64,000 nt of DNA from Cololabis saira (GCF_033807715.1 NC_084599.1:912501-976500), one strand, 5' to 3'; positions 23,155 through 33,604 are shown, counted from the first letter of the stretch. Translations and numbers: made by a program. The notes: generated by a model from the sequence alone, not told the origin.

Positions 23155-24806
23155 TTCTTCTGCCTCTCAGCAAACTGTTTTTTCTTCATAGCCACAAGTG
23201 ATGGGTTCGGATCATTATCACAATTGGGTCGTATGTGTCCATCTTCTCCACAATTGTAACAATAACCTGGCTTTGGCCCTGAGGGCGGTGTCTTGTAAGG
23301 GGAACGGGGTGGAACCTTGGTGGTTCTCATACTCTCACTGAGCCGACTGACATGAGTGGAATTGGGTGAGGTAGGCTGCTTTCCGTTGGACTGAGCAGTA
23401 AGGGCCGCCAGCTGCTTTTGAATGTCGGCAAGCTGCTGGGTGAGCTGCTGGGTGATGGTAGTCAGCACTTCCACTTTATCCTCTTCTGGGGCTGCAGAGG
23501 CGTACTGGGCGTGCGCCCCGGCTCTGGCTTTTGAACCGAGGTGCTGCTTCATACGCTGAACCTTTGCCGCCCCACGATCCTCTTCCGTTCTCAGCAGCAA
23601 CAGCAGCTCAGCAAACGATGGAGGACGAGACTTGCGCTGCTTGAGCTGGAGCTCCGATATGAGCGTGTTGTCCCAGCAGCCACGGCAAAATTGGTTCAAC
23701 AGATGCCGATCCAGTTCGGTAGCTGGGACTCCTCCCCTTTTCACCGCCAAAGTTAGTGCAACCTGCAGCCTGTGCAAATATGCAGATGGATTTTCACCAG
23801 CGTCCTGAAACAGCTCCATAAATTTGGCGTACAGCTCGTCACCATCCTGGACTGTTCCATAGGCTGAATCGAGAATCTGGAGGTAAACCATGGGTGGTGT
23901 GTCCGGCGTGAGATGCCTTACCATATCCGCTGCTGGTGGCAGTAAGCCCTCAAGTATTCTCCTGGAGCGTTGCAGGTCAGAGACAGCAGGATCTTTCAAC
24001 AGGAGGTCCACCCCAGATCGCCAGGCTTCGTAGTCTCATTCATTCTGTGGTCTTGGAGCACGACCCGAAAATGATCGGAGTTTCTGGGCAGACAGGTGAG
24101 TTGCATGGTCATCACTTTTCACAATATGTTCAACTACATACCGCTGTATTCCCGGTGGATTGAGATCAGGGATGGGCATTGTGGGGGATGAAGGTCCTGC
24201 AGCTCCCCGGACACTCGAGGTGGCAAGAATGTGTGGTAACTCATCGCTGGAATTGTGTACCATAACCGTAGCACCTTGAGGCGGGTTGGGGCTGGCAGCG
24301 TTGGGCAACTGTGCAGCTGTACTGGGAACAGTTGGCATCACCTCCTCTCTGGAGTCTGGATGAGTGGAGCTTTGCTCGGTGATGGACTGGCCCAGTAGAG
24401 ACATTAACCCCGTCAGAACCTCAGCGTAGTCCTGCCCTGTGAGTTTAGCCAACTGTTTTAATGCGCCCAGGTATTCCCTTGTTTTTAACTCCCCAAAAGA
24501 ATCCGCGCAAACGGTGGCGAGTTCTAAAATATCATAAGTCACTTTTTCTTCTTCACAACTGTATGTGTACGGCAAAATTTTCCGCAGTTCACACAAAGCA
24601 CTTCCCGACTCAAATTCGACAATAATCATGTTCTGGAAAACGCCAGGCTCAGTTATAGCCACGATATTAGAGGGGTTGCCGTAACGACTTACGAATGCAA
24701 CAACCTCATCGTCTGTGTGGTCACCGGTTACATGTTTAATTAAAACAGCGTTCGGAATTTGTATGCCCTTTGTTTCCAAAACGTCCATATTTGCAATGAA
24801 TGTCAA
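23112..24806 (-). pseudogene. Gypsy gag, PNMA-like, with one stop
   Basis: Gag of about 565 codons. An in-frame TGA at 24036-24038 splits it into 256 residues and the remainder, in the same frame. The N-terminal part and the LRSFSGRAPRP stretch resemble the PNMA/ZCCHC gag-derived proteins of vertebrates. The capsid region follows (PAADMVRHLTPDTPP...YLHRLQ), then a coiled-coil-like Gln-rich segment. A single zinc knuckle CYNCGEDGHIRPNC (CX2CX4HX4C) lies near the C-terminus. Gag packages the element RNA. The PNMA resemblance comes from remembered family features, not a search. Confidence 0.8.
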
Positions 24807-24865
24807 CTTTACTATTGTTATTTGCTCAGCTCTGTACTCCCTCCTGGCTAGCTCACCACAAATTA

Positions 24866-26403
24866 TGTAGCACTTATGTCACACAAACTTAATGCTAAAG
24901 CTAATGTGTAACAATAAAATACAACAATAGGCTAGTGATCAGAAGGCCAAGGTACGACCAAAGGAGGGAGCAGACAGAGACTGAGTTTGCTGGTTATTGA
25001 TACCATGTATTTTTTTATAGCAAAAAGTGCAATGAAAACCCACAACAATAAAAGTGATATTATATACAGTGAACCGACAAATCTGCTAAAGGCAGACTGT
25101 GGCAGGGTGCGTGCCACGGGGGCCCGCCCGAAGGATGGAGAGACACGGAGTTCAGTGCAGACCCTCTTTTATTGTATCAAACACCCAGACCACCCACACA
25201 CAGTGCATAAGCACCTCTGCCTGACAGCAGCTCCTCCGACCTTTTTCTGCTCTCCAGCTCTGCGTTATAAAGGCAGGCCGGGTGGAGGCGTGGCAGCCAC
25301 TCAGGTGGATGGGACACAGGTGCGTGTCCCGTCAACCTCTCCACCCGGCCACACAGACAATTAATGAATTACGGTAAGTTAACTTCCTTTCAATCATTTG
25401 CATATGCACATTCAAGTAATCAAGATTTATAAACAGATATCAAAGTCAGAGTCAGCAATAAGAAAAAAAAAACCATACACTTGGTTCATTATGAACACCA
25501 AAAAGATGATCCCAGCTGCCCCCCCACAGTTTAATGTAAACCCACGTCTGGGTTGGGGAATTGAGTCCAGGGGAAATGGGTGGTAAAGTGTATAGGGGAG
25601 GATGTGTGTGCGTGTGGTGGGCAGGGGCTGAGCAAGTGGGGTGAGAGTCTTTTACTGGGCTACAAAGAGCCCCCTACCAGCCTGGCAGGAGGGATGCGAC
25701 TCATTCGACAATCTTGTCAGTCCGTGGCTCCTTTAGCTCACCATCTATAAGACCCTGGTCAAGAGAACAGGACCAAAGTTCCTTATATCATTCACCATGG
25801 TTACATACATCAATCAATCAATACATTAGTCCACATGATTCAACAAAGTACTCATTGCACTAATGTTAATATTCTCCAAATCATGATTTAGCAAATAGAA
25901 ATATAAATAGAAAAATAAATCGCATCTGTATCCATCAACATCATAACCAGCAGTTACAACATTTAGCAACATGATTCATTATTAAACAAACATGATACAT
26001 CATCAATACTCAGTTTAAACCCATTACAGCAATATACTTTACATTCATTCTCAATAGAACCCTTGGCTTCTCATTACAAAAGACCCAGGCCTGTTTGCTA
26101 AACAGCGCTAGCCACCTTCATTAAAGTGAATGGCGGCCGCGGCTAATGCTAGCGGCTAATGCTAATGCTAACGGCTACAAACAATTTGCCTAACCGGTCG
26201 TCGCTGCGTACTACTCATACGTTCGGGCGTCGCGGTCTCGGCACGGCAGTTGCGACACGGTAAGGGGCTCCTACAAGTCGACACATAGTATTTAAGCGTT
26301 GCTCATGATTAAAAATAAACAGGTGAAAGCGAAACATAGTTTGAACCAACCTGTAGCTCGTCTCTCATGCAGTTTCCCCACTGCTCTCTCTCTGAGACTA
26401 AAC
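24866..26403 (-). repeat. Gypsy element 5' LTR, with solo LTR inside
   Basis: Pairs with 16528-18699. It is interrupted at 25098-25353 by another LTR. The homologous edges are 'tgtagcacttatgtcacac' and 'ctctctctgagactaaac'. Confidence 0.8.
25098..25353 (-). mobile_element. Solo LTR of a different LTR element
   Basis: 256 bp starting TGTGGC and ending GCCACA, flanked by a perfect 5-bp TSD CAGAC (25093-25097 and 25354-25358). The other LTR of the host Gypsy element lacks this piece, confirming an insertion. On the minus strand a TATA-like TTTATAA (about 25265) precedes AATAAA (about 25170), the expected order for an LTR. It is a solo LTR left by recombination. Confidence 0.82.
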
Positions 26404-26966
26404 ATCGGTTGGTCGCGCCGACCCACGTGACCCCGTGACGTCACTGCCAACTACAACGGTGATTGGCCCAGGTGAACCAGGTGACCATCCCGCGAGATTT
26501 GGACGTAATACCGCGAGAGTTGAGAAATAGATAACCCGTGAATGAGGGATTTATCACCCCTGTTACATTTAGAAGAGCTGCGCCACGTGGACGTGTCAGG
26601 CGCTCCAGCGGACAGCGGAGCTCCTGACAGCTGCAGCCCGTCAGCTCATCTATGGAGAAGTTAAAGAGCATCTACCGCTAGATGCTCCTTTCATCAAGGC
26701 AGGGAAGAGAATCAGGCCAGAATAGATGAATGTTATCAGCAGTGACTAAGTTTGTGGTGTTGAACATGTTACTGGACATTCTTGTGTAATTGCTACAAAA
26801 TAATTTGTTGTTTTTCGTTAATTTCTACAGAAGAATATTTATTTTATTATTATTATTATTTTATATTAAATACATATTTTACTGTATATTACAAATCATT
26901 TTGTGGGGACCCCCTGGCACCATGGAGGAGCCCAAGGCTGGGGGCATCTTAAGACCTCATTATATT

Positions 26967-27099
26967 TTTTTTGTTCAAAGATATAAAAGTTTTATATCTT
27001 TGAACAAAAAAGATCAGAGAAACAAAGAAATTGAAACAAAGAAACAATTTTAGTATCAACTTTGTTTTATTAAAACAAAGTTGATACTAAAATTGTTTC
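26967..27099. repeat. Two adjacent perfect hairpins
   Basis: Hairpin 1 has 22-bp arms (26967-26988 and 26990-27011) with a 1-nt centre. Hairpin 2 has 29-bp arms (27041-27069 and 27071-27099) with a 1-nt centre. Both are AT-rich and have no mismatch in the arms. They lie in the hAT element's own sequence, just left of the second Gypsy insertion. Confidence 0.85.
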
Positions 27100-27136
27100 T
27101 TCTCCTTTTTTCCAAATGAGAATCGATAAGAGAATC

Positions 27137-27325
27137 TGTTATATACTTGGTCGTCTTGTAATATAACAATTAAAGATGAAACGGAGACCAGGAATCTTTG
27201 TACGTCTGCATGTATTCACTTCAACTCAGGACACAGGGAAAACATGACGTCACTTCACAACATATACCACAGGGGGGTGCTACCGGATCCCTGTAGGGAC
27301 AAACTCAGGCTGTCAATACACAACA
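27137..27325 (-). repeat. 3' LTR of the mag-like element
   Basis: 189 bp, two differences from 31910-32098, at 27217 (C against A) and 27299 (A against T). Confidence 0.9.
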
Positions 27326-27521
27326 TATCCCTCCCCCTTTACTTTTGATGTACTCTTAATCAAAGTCTCGGTTTCAAATAAACAATCTATAATTAACTTT
27401 TAATAAACATGTCAGTACTATAGAACAAGTACTATAACTACGGAGAGAGGGTAGACTACCTCAAACCGGACTGAACCCTGGAGAATTATTCTGCTCCAAT
27501 GATGATGGGTTAGTCGCTATA

Positions 27522-30356
27522 CTATAATGACAGTCTGTCAGGAGGCCGTCTGTTTCTTCTGGGGTAAGTACGACCTGTGGGTAAGTCAGCCACAGTGTCT
27601 CTTGGTGAGGACTGAATGAGTTCTGGACTGGGAGTGATGCCTGACATCGGCACCTGAGCAGGCTTAGGTGAGCCTGGAACACTGTCCATCTCTGAAGTCG
27701 GCTTCTGGGGCTCTTCCGGTGAGTGATGGTGCTCTCGATGAACCTCCAGCTCGGGAACAACAGACGGTCTCTGAGATGAGTCATCACATGAACCAGAAGC
27801 GTGGAGCAATTGATCAACATGTCTTCTCCAGACGAGATGATCACTGGTTTCCACTGTGTATGACACAGGACCTGTTTTGGCCACAATTGTTGCAGGTGTC
27901 CACTTAACACCACTGGTGTAGCTCCCGGCGACCACCTTATCTCCTGCTGTGAAGCTCCTGAACTTTGCTTTTGCTCGTCTTTCCATTTGAGCTCTCTGTT
28001 GAAGGTGAACAATCTCTTTAGTCTTCTGTGGTTTCAGAAGGTCAAGTCGAGTGCGGAGCTGTCTCTTAAACATAGACGAAGCGGGAGACACCTTTGTTGT
28101 AGCATGAGGTGTATTTCTGTATGACAACAAAAATGCACTAAGGCGTCGGTTGAGGGACTGCGTGCTTTGAGAGGACTTGAGAGCTTGCTTCATAGTCTGT
28201 ACAAATCTTTCCGCGAGACCATTAGTAGCGGGGTGATAAGGTGCAGACCTAATGTGCTGAATACCGTTCTCTTCCATGAACGTCTTCAACTCTTCAGACA
28301 CTAGCTGTGGGCCGTTATCACTAACGAGTTGTTGTGGGAGACCAAAACGGCTGAAGATGGATCTTAGCTCTTCAATGGTCTTCTCTGAAGAGGTGCTCTT
28401 CATTATGGCGACTTCTGGCCATTTACTGTGGGCGTCGACTACCACTAGGAACATGTGGTTCTCTAGTGGTCCAGCAAAATCTATGTGTACTCTTTGCCAC
28501 GGTTCTGCAGGCCAATCCCATGGGTGTAACGGTGCCAGCTTTGGGAGATTTCTTACCTTCTGGCAGTCAGAGCAGGACTTCGCCTTCTCCTCTATGGCAG
28601 CGTCCAGGCCCGGCCACCAGAAATAGCTGCGTGCAATTTCTTTCATTCGCACCACACCACAGTGTCCAGAATGCAGCTCAGCAAGCACTTTACCTCTAAG
28701 AGATGGTGGAATTATGACTCGGTAACCCCACAATAAGCATCCAGACTGGATCGAAAGTTCATCTCGTCTCACCAGGTAAGGGTTAAAGCTGGGTGTCATC
28801 TCTCCTCCTCTCCCCCGAGCGATGATATCCATGACCTCAGACAAAACCGGGTCAGTGAGTGTGTGTTTCTTCATGTGAGCTGAGGTGACTGGAGCAGCCG
28901 ACACATCCTTGAAGTACAATATCTCCGCTTGTGTGGGCTCAGAGTGTGTGACAGGCAAAGGGAGCCTTGAGAGCCCGTCAGCATTTTGATGTTGGTCTGA
29001 CTTCCTGTACTTGATCTCAGACCGGTGAGCAGACAACAGCAGAGCCCATCGCTGCATACGGCTGGCCGCCAGCGATGGAATGCCCGTATGAGGACCAAAG
29101 ATGGAGGTTAATGGTCGATGATCTGTCAGCAGCGTGAATTTCCTGCCAAAGAGATACTGATGGAATTTCTTAACTCCAAAAACTATAGACAGCGCTTCGC
29201 GCTCAATCTGAGCGTAATTGCTTTCGGCTTTGCTCAGCGTCCTCGATGCAAAGGCAATCGGTCTCTCTACAGATGGCATGATGTGCGACACGACTGCACC
29301 CACCCCATAAGGTGAGGCATCACATGCCAGCTGAAGTGGCAGTTTGGGGTCAAAGTGGGCGAGAGCCTCAGAGCTGGCGAGGGCTGTCTTTACATCTCTG
29401 AAAGCTGTCTCACATTTGTCTGTCCACTTCCATGTTGTCGTTTTGTTAAGCAGTTCATGTAGTGGCTTAAGTTCGTTAGCGAGGTTAGACACAAATCTTG
29501 CATAGTATGTCAGCAGGCCAAGGAAAGATCTCAGCTGACCCACATTTTTGGGAGATGGAGCCTCCACAATAGCCTTCACCTTGGATGGGGCTTTGTGGAG
29601 ACCTGTGCAGTCAATTACATGTCCCAAGTACTCAACAGATGGTCTGAAGAACTCACACTTGTCTTTCCGGACTTTCAAACCGTAATCCTCCAGCCGTTGT
29701 AGTGTTGCATCCAGATTTCTTAAGTGCGACTTCTCATCCAGTCCTGTGATGAGCAGGTCATCCAGGTAGCACTGAACCCCTGAAAGACCACTGAGGATCT
29801 GGTCCATTGCTCTCTGGAACAGTGCTGGAGCAGAGGTGATCCCGAAAGGGAGCCTCTGGTACCTGTACAGTCCTTTGTGCGTCACAATAGTCAGCAGCTC
29901 CTGTGACTCACGTTCCACATGCATCTGAAGATATGCTTGAGATAAATCTATCTTACTAAATTTCTGTCCTCCAGCCAAACATGAGAAAAGGTCATCGATG
30001 AGGGGTAATGGATATTTTTCTGTTGTCAGCACTGGATTTACGGTTACTTTAAAATCACCGCAGATTCTTGGAGTTCCGTCCTTTTTCATGACAGGAACGA
30101 TGGGTGTAGCCCATTCACTTGTGCTTACAGGTTCCAGAACCCCACTCTTCACTAACCTGTCTAGTTCTGCCTCCACTTTTGGTTTGATGGCATACGGTAC
30201 CGGTCTAGCTTTTAGGCCCTTTGGTGTGCTGCCAGGTTTAATTGTCAGTTTAACCATGATGTCTTTCATGCTGCCAAGTTCTCCATCAAACACCTTCGGA
30301 TGCTTCTTTAAGATCTCCTGTAGGGGGCTTGTTTCACCATCCGAAACCATGAACAC
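27522..30356 (-). CDS. Pol of the mag-like element: RT, RNase H, integrase
   Basis: About 944 residues open. RT: SKIDLSQAYLQ (134-144), LPFGITSAPALFQ (169-181) and the catalytic YLDD (197-200). RNase H: ACDASPYGVGAV and REALSIVFGVKKFHQYLFG, then LLTDHRPLTSIFG. Integrase: zinc-binding H-H-C-C (HSGHCGVVRMKE...CSDCQ), first Asp in HIDFAGPL, second in VSDNGPQL and Glu in NGLAERFVQTMKQ. A basic-to-acidic C-terminal tail ends in RRPPDRLSL. It lies in the same frame as gag-protease, 11 codons after a TGA, so the ATG-like start is not meaningful. A readthrough or a recent nonsense change would link them. Likely a recently active element. Confidence 0.9.
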   Translation of the reverse strand: MFMVSDGETSPLQEILKKHPKVFDGELGSMKDIMVKLTIKPGSTPKGLKARPVPYAIKPKVEAELDRLVKSGVLEPVSTSEWATPIVPVMKKDGTPRICGDFKVTVNPVLTTEKYPLPLIDDLFSCLAGGQKFSKIDLSQAYLQMHVERESQELLTIVTHKGLYRYQRLPFGITSAPALFQRAMDQILSGLSGVQCYLDDLLITGLDEKSHLRNLDATLQRLEDYGLKVRKDKCEFFRPSVEYLGHVIDCTGLHKAPSKVKAIVEAPSPKNVGQLRSFLGLLTYYARFVSNLANELKPLHELLNKTTTWKWTDKCETAFRDVKTALASSEALAHFDPKLPLQLACDASPYGVGAVVSHIMPSVERPIAFASRTLSKAESNYAQIEREALSIVFGVKKFHQYLFGRKFTLLTDHRPLTSIFGPHTGIPSLAASRMQRWALLLSAHRSEIKYRKSDQHQNADGLSRLPLPVTHSEPTQAEILYFKDVSAAPVTSAHMKKHTLTDPVLSEVMDIIARGRGGEMTPSFNPYLVRRDELSIQSGCLLWGYRVIIPPSLRGKVLAELHSGHCGVVRMKEIARSYFWWPGLDAAIEEKAKSCSDCQKVRNLPKLAPLHPWDWPAEPWQRVHIDFAGPLENHMFLVVVDAHSKWPEVAIMKSTSSEKTIEELRSIFSRFGLPQQLVSDNGPQLVSEELKTFMEENGIQHIRSAPYHPATNGLAERFVQTMKQALKSSQSTQSLNRRLSAFLLSYRNTPHATTKVSPASSMFKRQLRTRLDLLKPQKTKEIVHLQQRAQMERRAKAKFRSFTAGDKVVAGSYTSGVKWTPATIVAKTGPVSYTVETSDHLVWRRHVDQLLHASGSCDDSSQRPSVVPELEVHREHHHSPEEPQKPTSEMDSVPGSPKPAQVPMSGITPSPELIQSSPRDTVADLPTGRTYPRRNRRPPDRLSL

Positions 30357-30389
30357 CCCTTGCCAGTTCAGCTTGATCTTTTGTAGCCA

Positions 30390-31538
30390 TCAGCGACCTA
30401 GCAGAGCTGGACGGTTACCTGAGATGATGTACAGTGGAAGAGTCGCTCTTTGCTTGTTGTGGTCCACTGTCACATTCACAACTCCCAACACTGGAACAGA
30501 CTCACCAGTGTATGTCCTTAACTTCAGCTTTGTCTCTCGAAGAGCAAGGTGTTGCAGTTTCTCTTTGTACACAACTTCAGATACCATGGATACGCGTGTA
30601 CCAGTGTCCACTTGCATCCGCACTGGTTTATTTTCTGGTGGTGTGACCCAGTATCCATCATCATCATTGTCCATAACCGATAAAACATGTACAGTATCTT
30701 CATCGGACTCACAATCACTCTGTTCATCCCGTTCATGTTCCATCTTGTTCACACGTTTATTTTTGTTTCTGTGGAAACCACCTCCCCTTTTATCATTGAA
30801 CTGTTTGTGTGTCTGCGTCTTTTTGTTTCTACAGGCACGTTCGATGTGGCCTTTCCTACCACAGTTCCTACAGTCTAAGTCCTTACACCAACACTCCGGT
30901 GCCTGGTGCCCTGCTTTTCCACAACGGTAGCATAGCTGACGTGGCGCTGCTTTCTTGGTGGATTCAGCGGACATCTTATGCACTTGGGTTGATGCACTTA
31001 GCTGTTGTGCTTCTTTGGCAGCCATCTCCATTGATGTGCTGATCTCAATAGCTTTATCCAGTCTCAGATTAGCTTCAGTCAGTAGCCGTTTCTGGATAGC
31101 CTCACTGCGTAAACCACACACCAGCCGGTCACGTATGGTATCATTGAGTGAGTGTCCAAATTCACAATATTCAGTTAACTGTTTCAGTACAGCTACAAAT
31201 TGTGAAACAGATTCACCCTCTTCCTGGTTCCTTTTATGGAATCTGAATCTCTCAGCAATGACCAGTGGCTTCGGGGAATAGTGATTCTTTAATATTGTCA
31301 CTATTTCGTCATAGGAGTTATCTCCTGGTTTGGCAGGTTGCACTAGACTGCGCAGCAGGTTGAATGTTTTTGCTCCCATAACACTTAAAAACGTTGGTAC
31401 AATAACATCACTTTTGATGTTGTTGGCAAGGGCAAAGTATTCAAACCTTTCCGTGTATGAACTCCATTGTTCTATATTTTCATCAAATGGTCCAATATTC
31501 CCGACCAGCGCAGCCATTTCTGAATGTTCCTCCAGCAA
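30390..31538 (-). CDS. Gag and protease start of the mag-like element
   Basis: 382 residues. The capsid-like region (residues 10-170) includes FDENIEQWSSYTERFEYF and VSQFVAVLKQLTEYCEFG. Two zinc knuckles follow: CYRCGKAGHQAPEC and CRNCGRKGHIERAC, a double CCHC typical of mag-like gag. The protease begins near residue 310 with VDTGTRVSMV (the active-site DTG). The frame stops at a TGA (30390-30392) at the end of the protease (LLGR), directly before WLQKIKLNW, which normally continues into RT. The likely start is the second Met (MAALVGNIG), as the first lies in a less typical leader. Confidence 0.87.
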   Translation of the reverse strand: MLEEHSEMAALVGNIGPFDENIEQWSSYTERFEYFALANNIKSDVIVPTFLSVMGAKTFNLLRSLVQPAKPGDNSYDEIVTILKNHYSPKPLVIAERFRFHKRNQEEGESVSQFVAVLKQLTEYCEFGHSLNDTIRDRLVCGLRSEAIQKRLLTEANLRLDKAIEISTSMEMAAKEAQQLSASTQVHKMSAESTKKAAPRQLCYRCGKAGHQAPECWCKDLDCRNCGRKGHIERACRNKKTQTHKQFNDKRGGGFHRNKNKRVNKMEHERDEQSDCESDEDTVHVLSVMDNDDDGYWVTPPENKPVRMQVDTGTRVSMVSEVVYKEKLQHLALRETKLKLRTYTGESVPVLGVVNVTVDHNKQRATLPLYIISGNRPALLGR

Positions 31539-31909
31539 TTAGTCTTATCCTTCTGCCAACTTCACTTTTTTTTTTTTTTGTCAGCTCTTATTGCCTTTTT
31601 TTTTTTTTTTAATTATTATTTGACTCCCTGCTTTTATTGTGTTTCAGTTGTGTCACACAGTCCTTCCCTTTTTTTTTTTTTTTGTTTACTCCTCTTTTCC
31701 ACCTCGGAGATTTCTCCTCCCCCCGCAGCAGCGCTGTCCTCCGGCACGTCATGGTCCCGTCCACACACCGGAGCAGCTTAGCTTAGCACCGCAGGTAGCC
31801 ACAGCGTCGCACCGTACGCGCGCCAATTAAACTCAGTAAATTCGGACTTTCCACCGAAAAAAAAACAAAAAAACAACAACAACGTGAGGCCGTACCTCGT
31901 CGCCAGTTT
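31539..31909 (-). other. Leader of the mag-like element
   Basis: Untranslated leader between the 5' LTR and gag, rich in poly-T on the plus strand (A-runs in the element RNA at about 31567-31581, 31598-31610 and 31668-31683). No ORF of interest. Confidence 0.6.
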
Positions 31910-32098
31910 TGTTATATACTTGGTCGTCTTGTAATATAACAATTAAAGATGAAACGGAGACCAGGAATCTTTGTACGTCTGCATGTATTAACTTCAACTC
32001 AGGACACAGGGAAAACATGACGTCACTTCACAACATATACCACAGGGGGGTGCTACCGGATCCCTGTAGGGTCAAACTCAGGCTGTCAATACACAACA
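31910..32098 (-). repeat. 5' LTR of the mag-like element
   Basis: Pairs with 27137-27325 (187 of 189 positions identical). The right edge ACAACA is followed by TSD GAATC. Confidence 0.9.
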
Positions 32099-32479
32099 GA
32101 ATCGATAAAGAATCGAATCGATAAGCAGAATCGATAAGAGAATCGGAATCGAAAAAATCTTATCAATTCCCATCCCTATAGTTGAGTCCACTATGGATCA
32201 AAGTCCAGTCCAAACTGTGTCCGGTCTGAACTGCACAGCAGTCAGTTTCTTAAACACATGCAGTCCTTAAGACATTTGAAGCATCTCTAAACAAATGTTG
32301 TTTTTGTACATTCGAAGAAAGAATGTTTCTCTCCTTACATTCTATTTTGCTTTACAGGCAACAATGCAGTTGGGTTTGACTCAAGGCAACTGCACTTCTT
32401 TTTCTTGGCTCTAAAAGATGTTTCACCTTCCACCCACAAGGCTTATTTGGTCTTAAGTGTTTAATAGGATGTTTCAGGT

Positions 32480-32892
32480 TTCAGTGATATTCATTCATTC
32501 ATTCATTCATTATCTTACCCGCTTTATCCCTTGCAGGGTCACGGGGGTCTGCTGGAGCCTATCCCAGCTCATTTTAGGTGAGAGGCAGGGGTTACACCCT
32601 GGACAGGTCACCAGTCAGTCACAGGGCCACATATAGACACACAAACCATGCTCACAATCACACTCACACTCACGCTCACACCTACGGGCAATTTAGAATC
32701 ATCAATTAACCTAATATGCATGTTTTTTGGACTGTGGGAGGAAACCGGAGTACCCGGAGAAAACCCACGCAAGCACGGGGAGAACATGCAAACTCCACAC
32801 AGAAAGGCCCCTGCCGGGCCTGGGAGTCGAACCGGGGACCTTCTTGCTGTGAGGCAACAGTGCTAACCACTAAGCCACCGTGCTGCCTATTT
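32480..32892 (-). mobile_element. Second tRNA-headed SINE family, near full length
   Basis: Minus-strand reading from 32888: A box TGGCTTAGTGG, B box GGTTCGACTCC, then the common fish body 'gagtttgcatgttctcccc' and 'tttcctcccacagtcc'. It ends 'gggataaagcgggtaagata' followed by ATGA repeats (32490-32510). The tail resembles that of the RTE LINE at 7030-7066, suggesting an RTE-type partner. No clean TSD was found. Confidence 0.72.
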
Positions 32893-33232
32893 TCACAATA
32901 TTTCATGTGATATGCTGGGTGGGAATGTGCTCCTGTGCTCTTTGCAGTTGCATATCATTGAATGTGGGAACTTCATCCCACATAGACTCAATGACGAACC
33001 ACTCCCCATGATTCTCTCCAGAGGAGAGATTGTGATTCTTTTCGTTATGTCTTGGTTTATTTCATTTGATTTCCCATGATGTCATGTGTGAGGCCCTTGT
33101 GTTTGAGGGTGGACCGTAAAAGTGATACCAGTTCACCGATCAGAACCCCTCCAGGATTTTTAAAGCCAGTCAAGTCAGTGTATGTAAACGTATGACTTTA
33201 AAGAAAGTAATTGATTTAAAGTCACGAGATAG

Positions 33233-33589
33233 GAGTTTGCATGTTCTCCCCCTGTTCCCTTGGGTAGCAATGTGAGCTACCCTCACAAAAACATGCAACA
33301 GTCCTGGGCTATACATGCCCCCTCTGGCCAACCGGGGCGCCAGATGGGGTGGGGAGGATCCGGCCGGAATAACGGGATCCTTCCACGCGCTACGTCCGGC
33401 CGGAGAAACCCCACCCTGTCTGGTGAAAAGATGCGGCCTGCTCACTCTTCAGGTTAAGGAGGAGACCTGAGCTCAGTGCGGGGCCCTGCCGGGGTTGGTA
33501 GAGGATGGCAATGCCCAGGACTGTTAGGTAGGAGCACTGGGTGATAAAAATGGGGAAAAAACTGGGATAAAAATATTTTTAAAAAAAAT
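33233..33589 (+). mobile_element. tRNA-headed SINE, 5'-truncated copy
   Basis: Lacks the tRNA-like head and begins at 'gagtttgcatgttctcc'. It ends in a T/A-rich tail and is flanked by a perfect 15-bp TSD 'aaagtcacgagatag' (33218-33232 and 33590-33604). Same body as 895-1416. Confidence 0.85.
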
Positions 33590-33604
33590 AAAGTCACGAG
33601 ATAG

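Larger units (their letters stand above)
16528..26403 (-). mobile_element. Ty3/Gypsy LTR retrotransposon, decayed
   Basis: A minus-strand element with LTRs at 16528-18699 (3' LTR, enlarged by an L2 insertion) and 24866-26403 (5' LTR, enlarged by a solo LTR). Internal order is gag, protease, RT, RNase H, integrase, the usual Ty3/Gypsy order. The LTRs share 'tgtagcacYtatgtcacac' at one edge and 'ctctctctgagactRaac' at the other, with scattered differences (for example three within 40 bp near 18160 and 25865). Gag has an in-frame stop and pol has three frameshifts. No convincing TSD was found, so the outer edges are approximate. Confidence 0.85.
27137..32098 (-). mobile_element. mag-like Ty3/Gypsy retrotransposon, young
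   Basis: A minus-strand element with 189-bp LTRs (27137-27325 and 31910-32098) that differ at only two positions (27217/31990 and 27299/32072). A perfect 5-bp TSD GAATC flanks it (27132-27136 and 32099-32103). The LTRs run TGTTAT to ACAACA. A polypurine tract AAAGGGGGAGGGAT borders the 3' LTR (about 27326-27342). A primer-binding-like AAACTGGCGACGAGG follows the 5' LTR. Gag has two zinc knuckles, as in the mag lineage. One in-frame TGA separates gag-protease from RT; no other break was seen. Confidence 0.9.
16047..32178. mobile_element. hAT-type DNA transposon hosting nested retroelements
   Basis: The ends are inverted: TAGGGATGGGAAT at 16047 and ATTCCCATCCCTA ending at 32178. They are flanked by a perfect 8-bp TSD TAGTTGAG (16039-16046 and 32179-32186). 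An 8-bp TSD with TAGGG-type ends is a hAT hallmark. The subterminal regions carry repeated 'atcgat' motifs ('atcgataag' several times near 32100-32140, 'ttatcgattcc' near 16141). No hAT transposase was recognised in the element's own sequence (16047-16527, 26404-27136, 32104-32178), so it is probably non-autonomous. Without insertions it would be about 1.2 kb. Confidence 0.82.

Noticed and set aside
26790..27053. Small plus-strand frame over the AT hairpin
   Set aside because: Low-complexity AT translation crossing a perfect palindrome.
29998..30930. Plus-strand frame of 310 codons
   Set aside because: Antisense to the gag and RT of the mag-like element, with no motif of its own.
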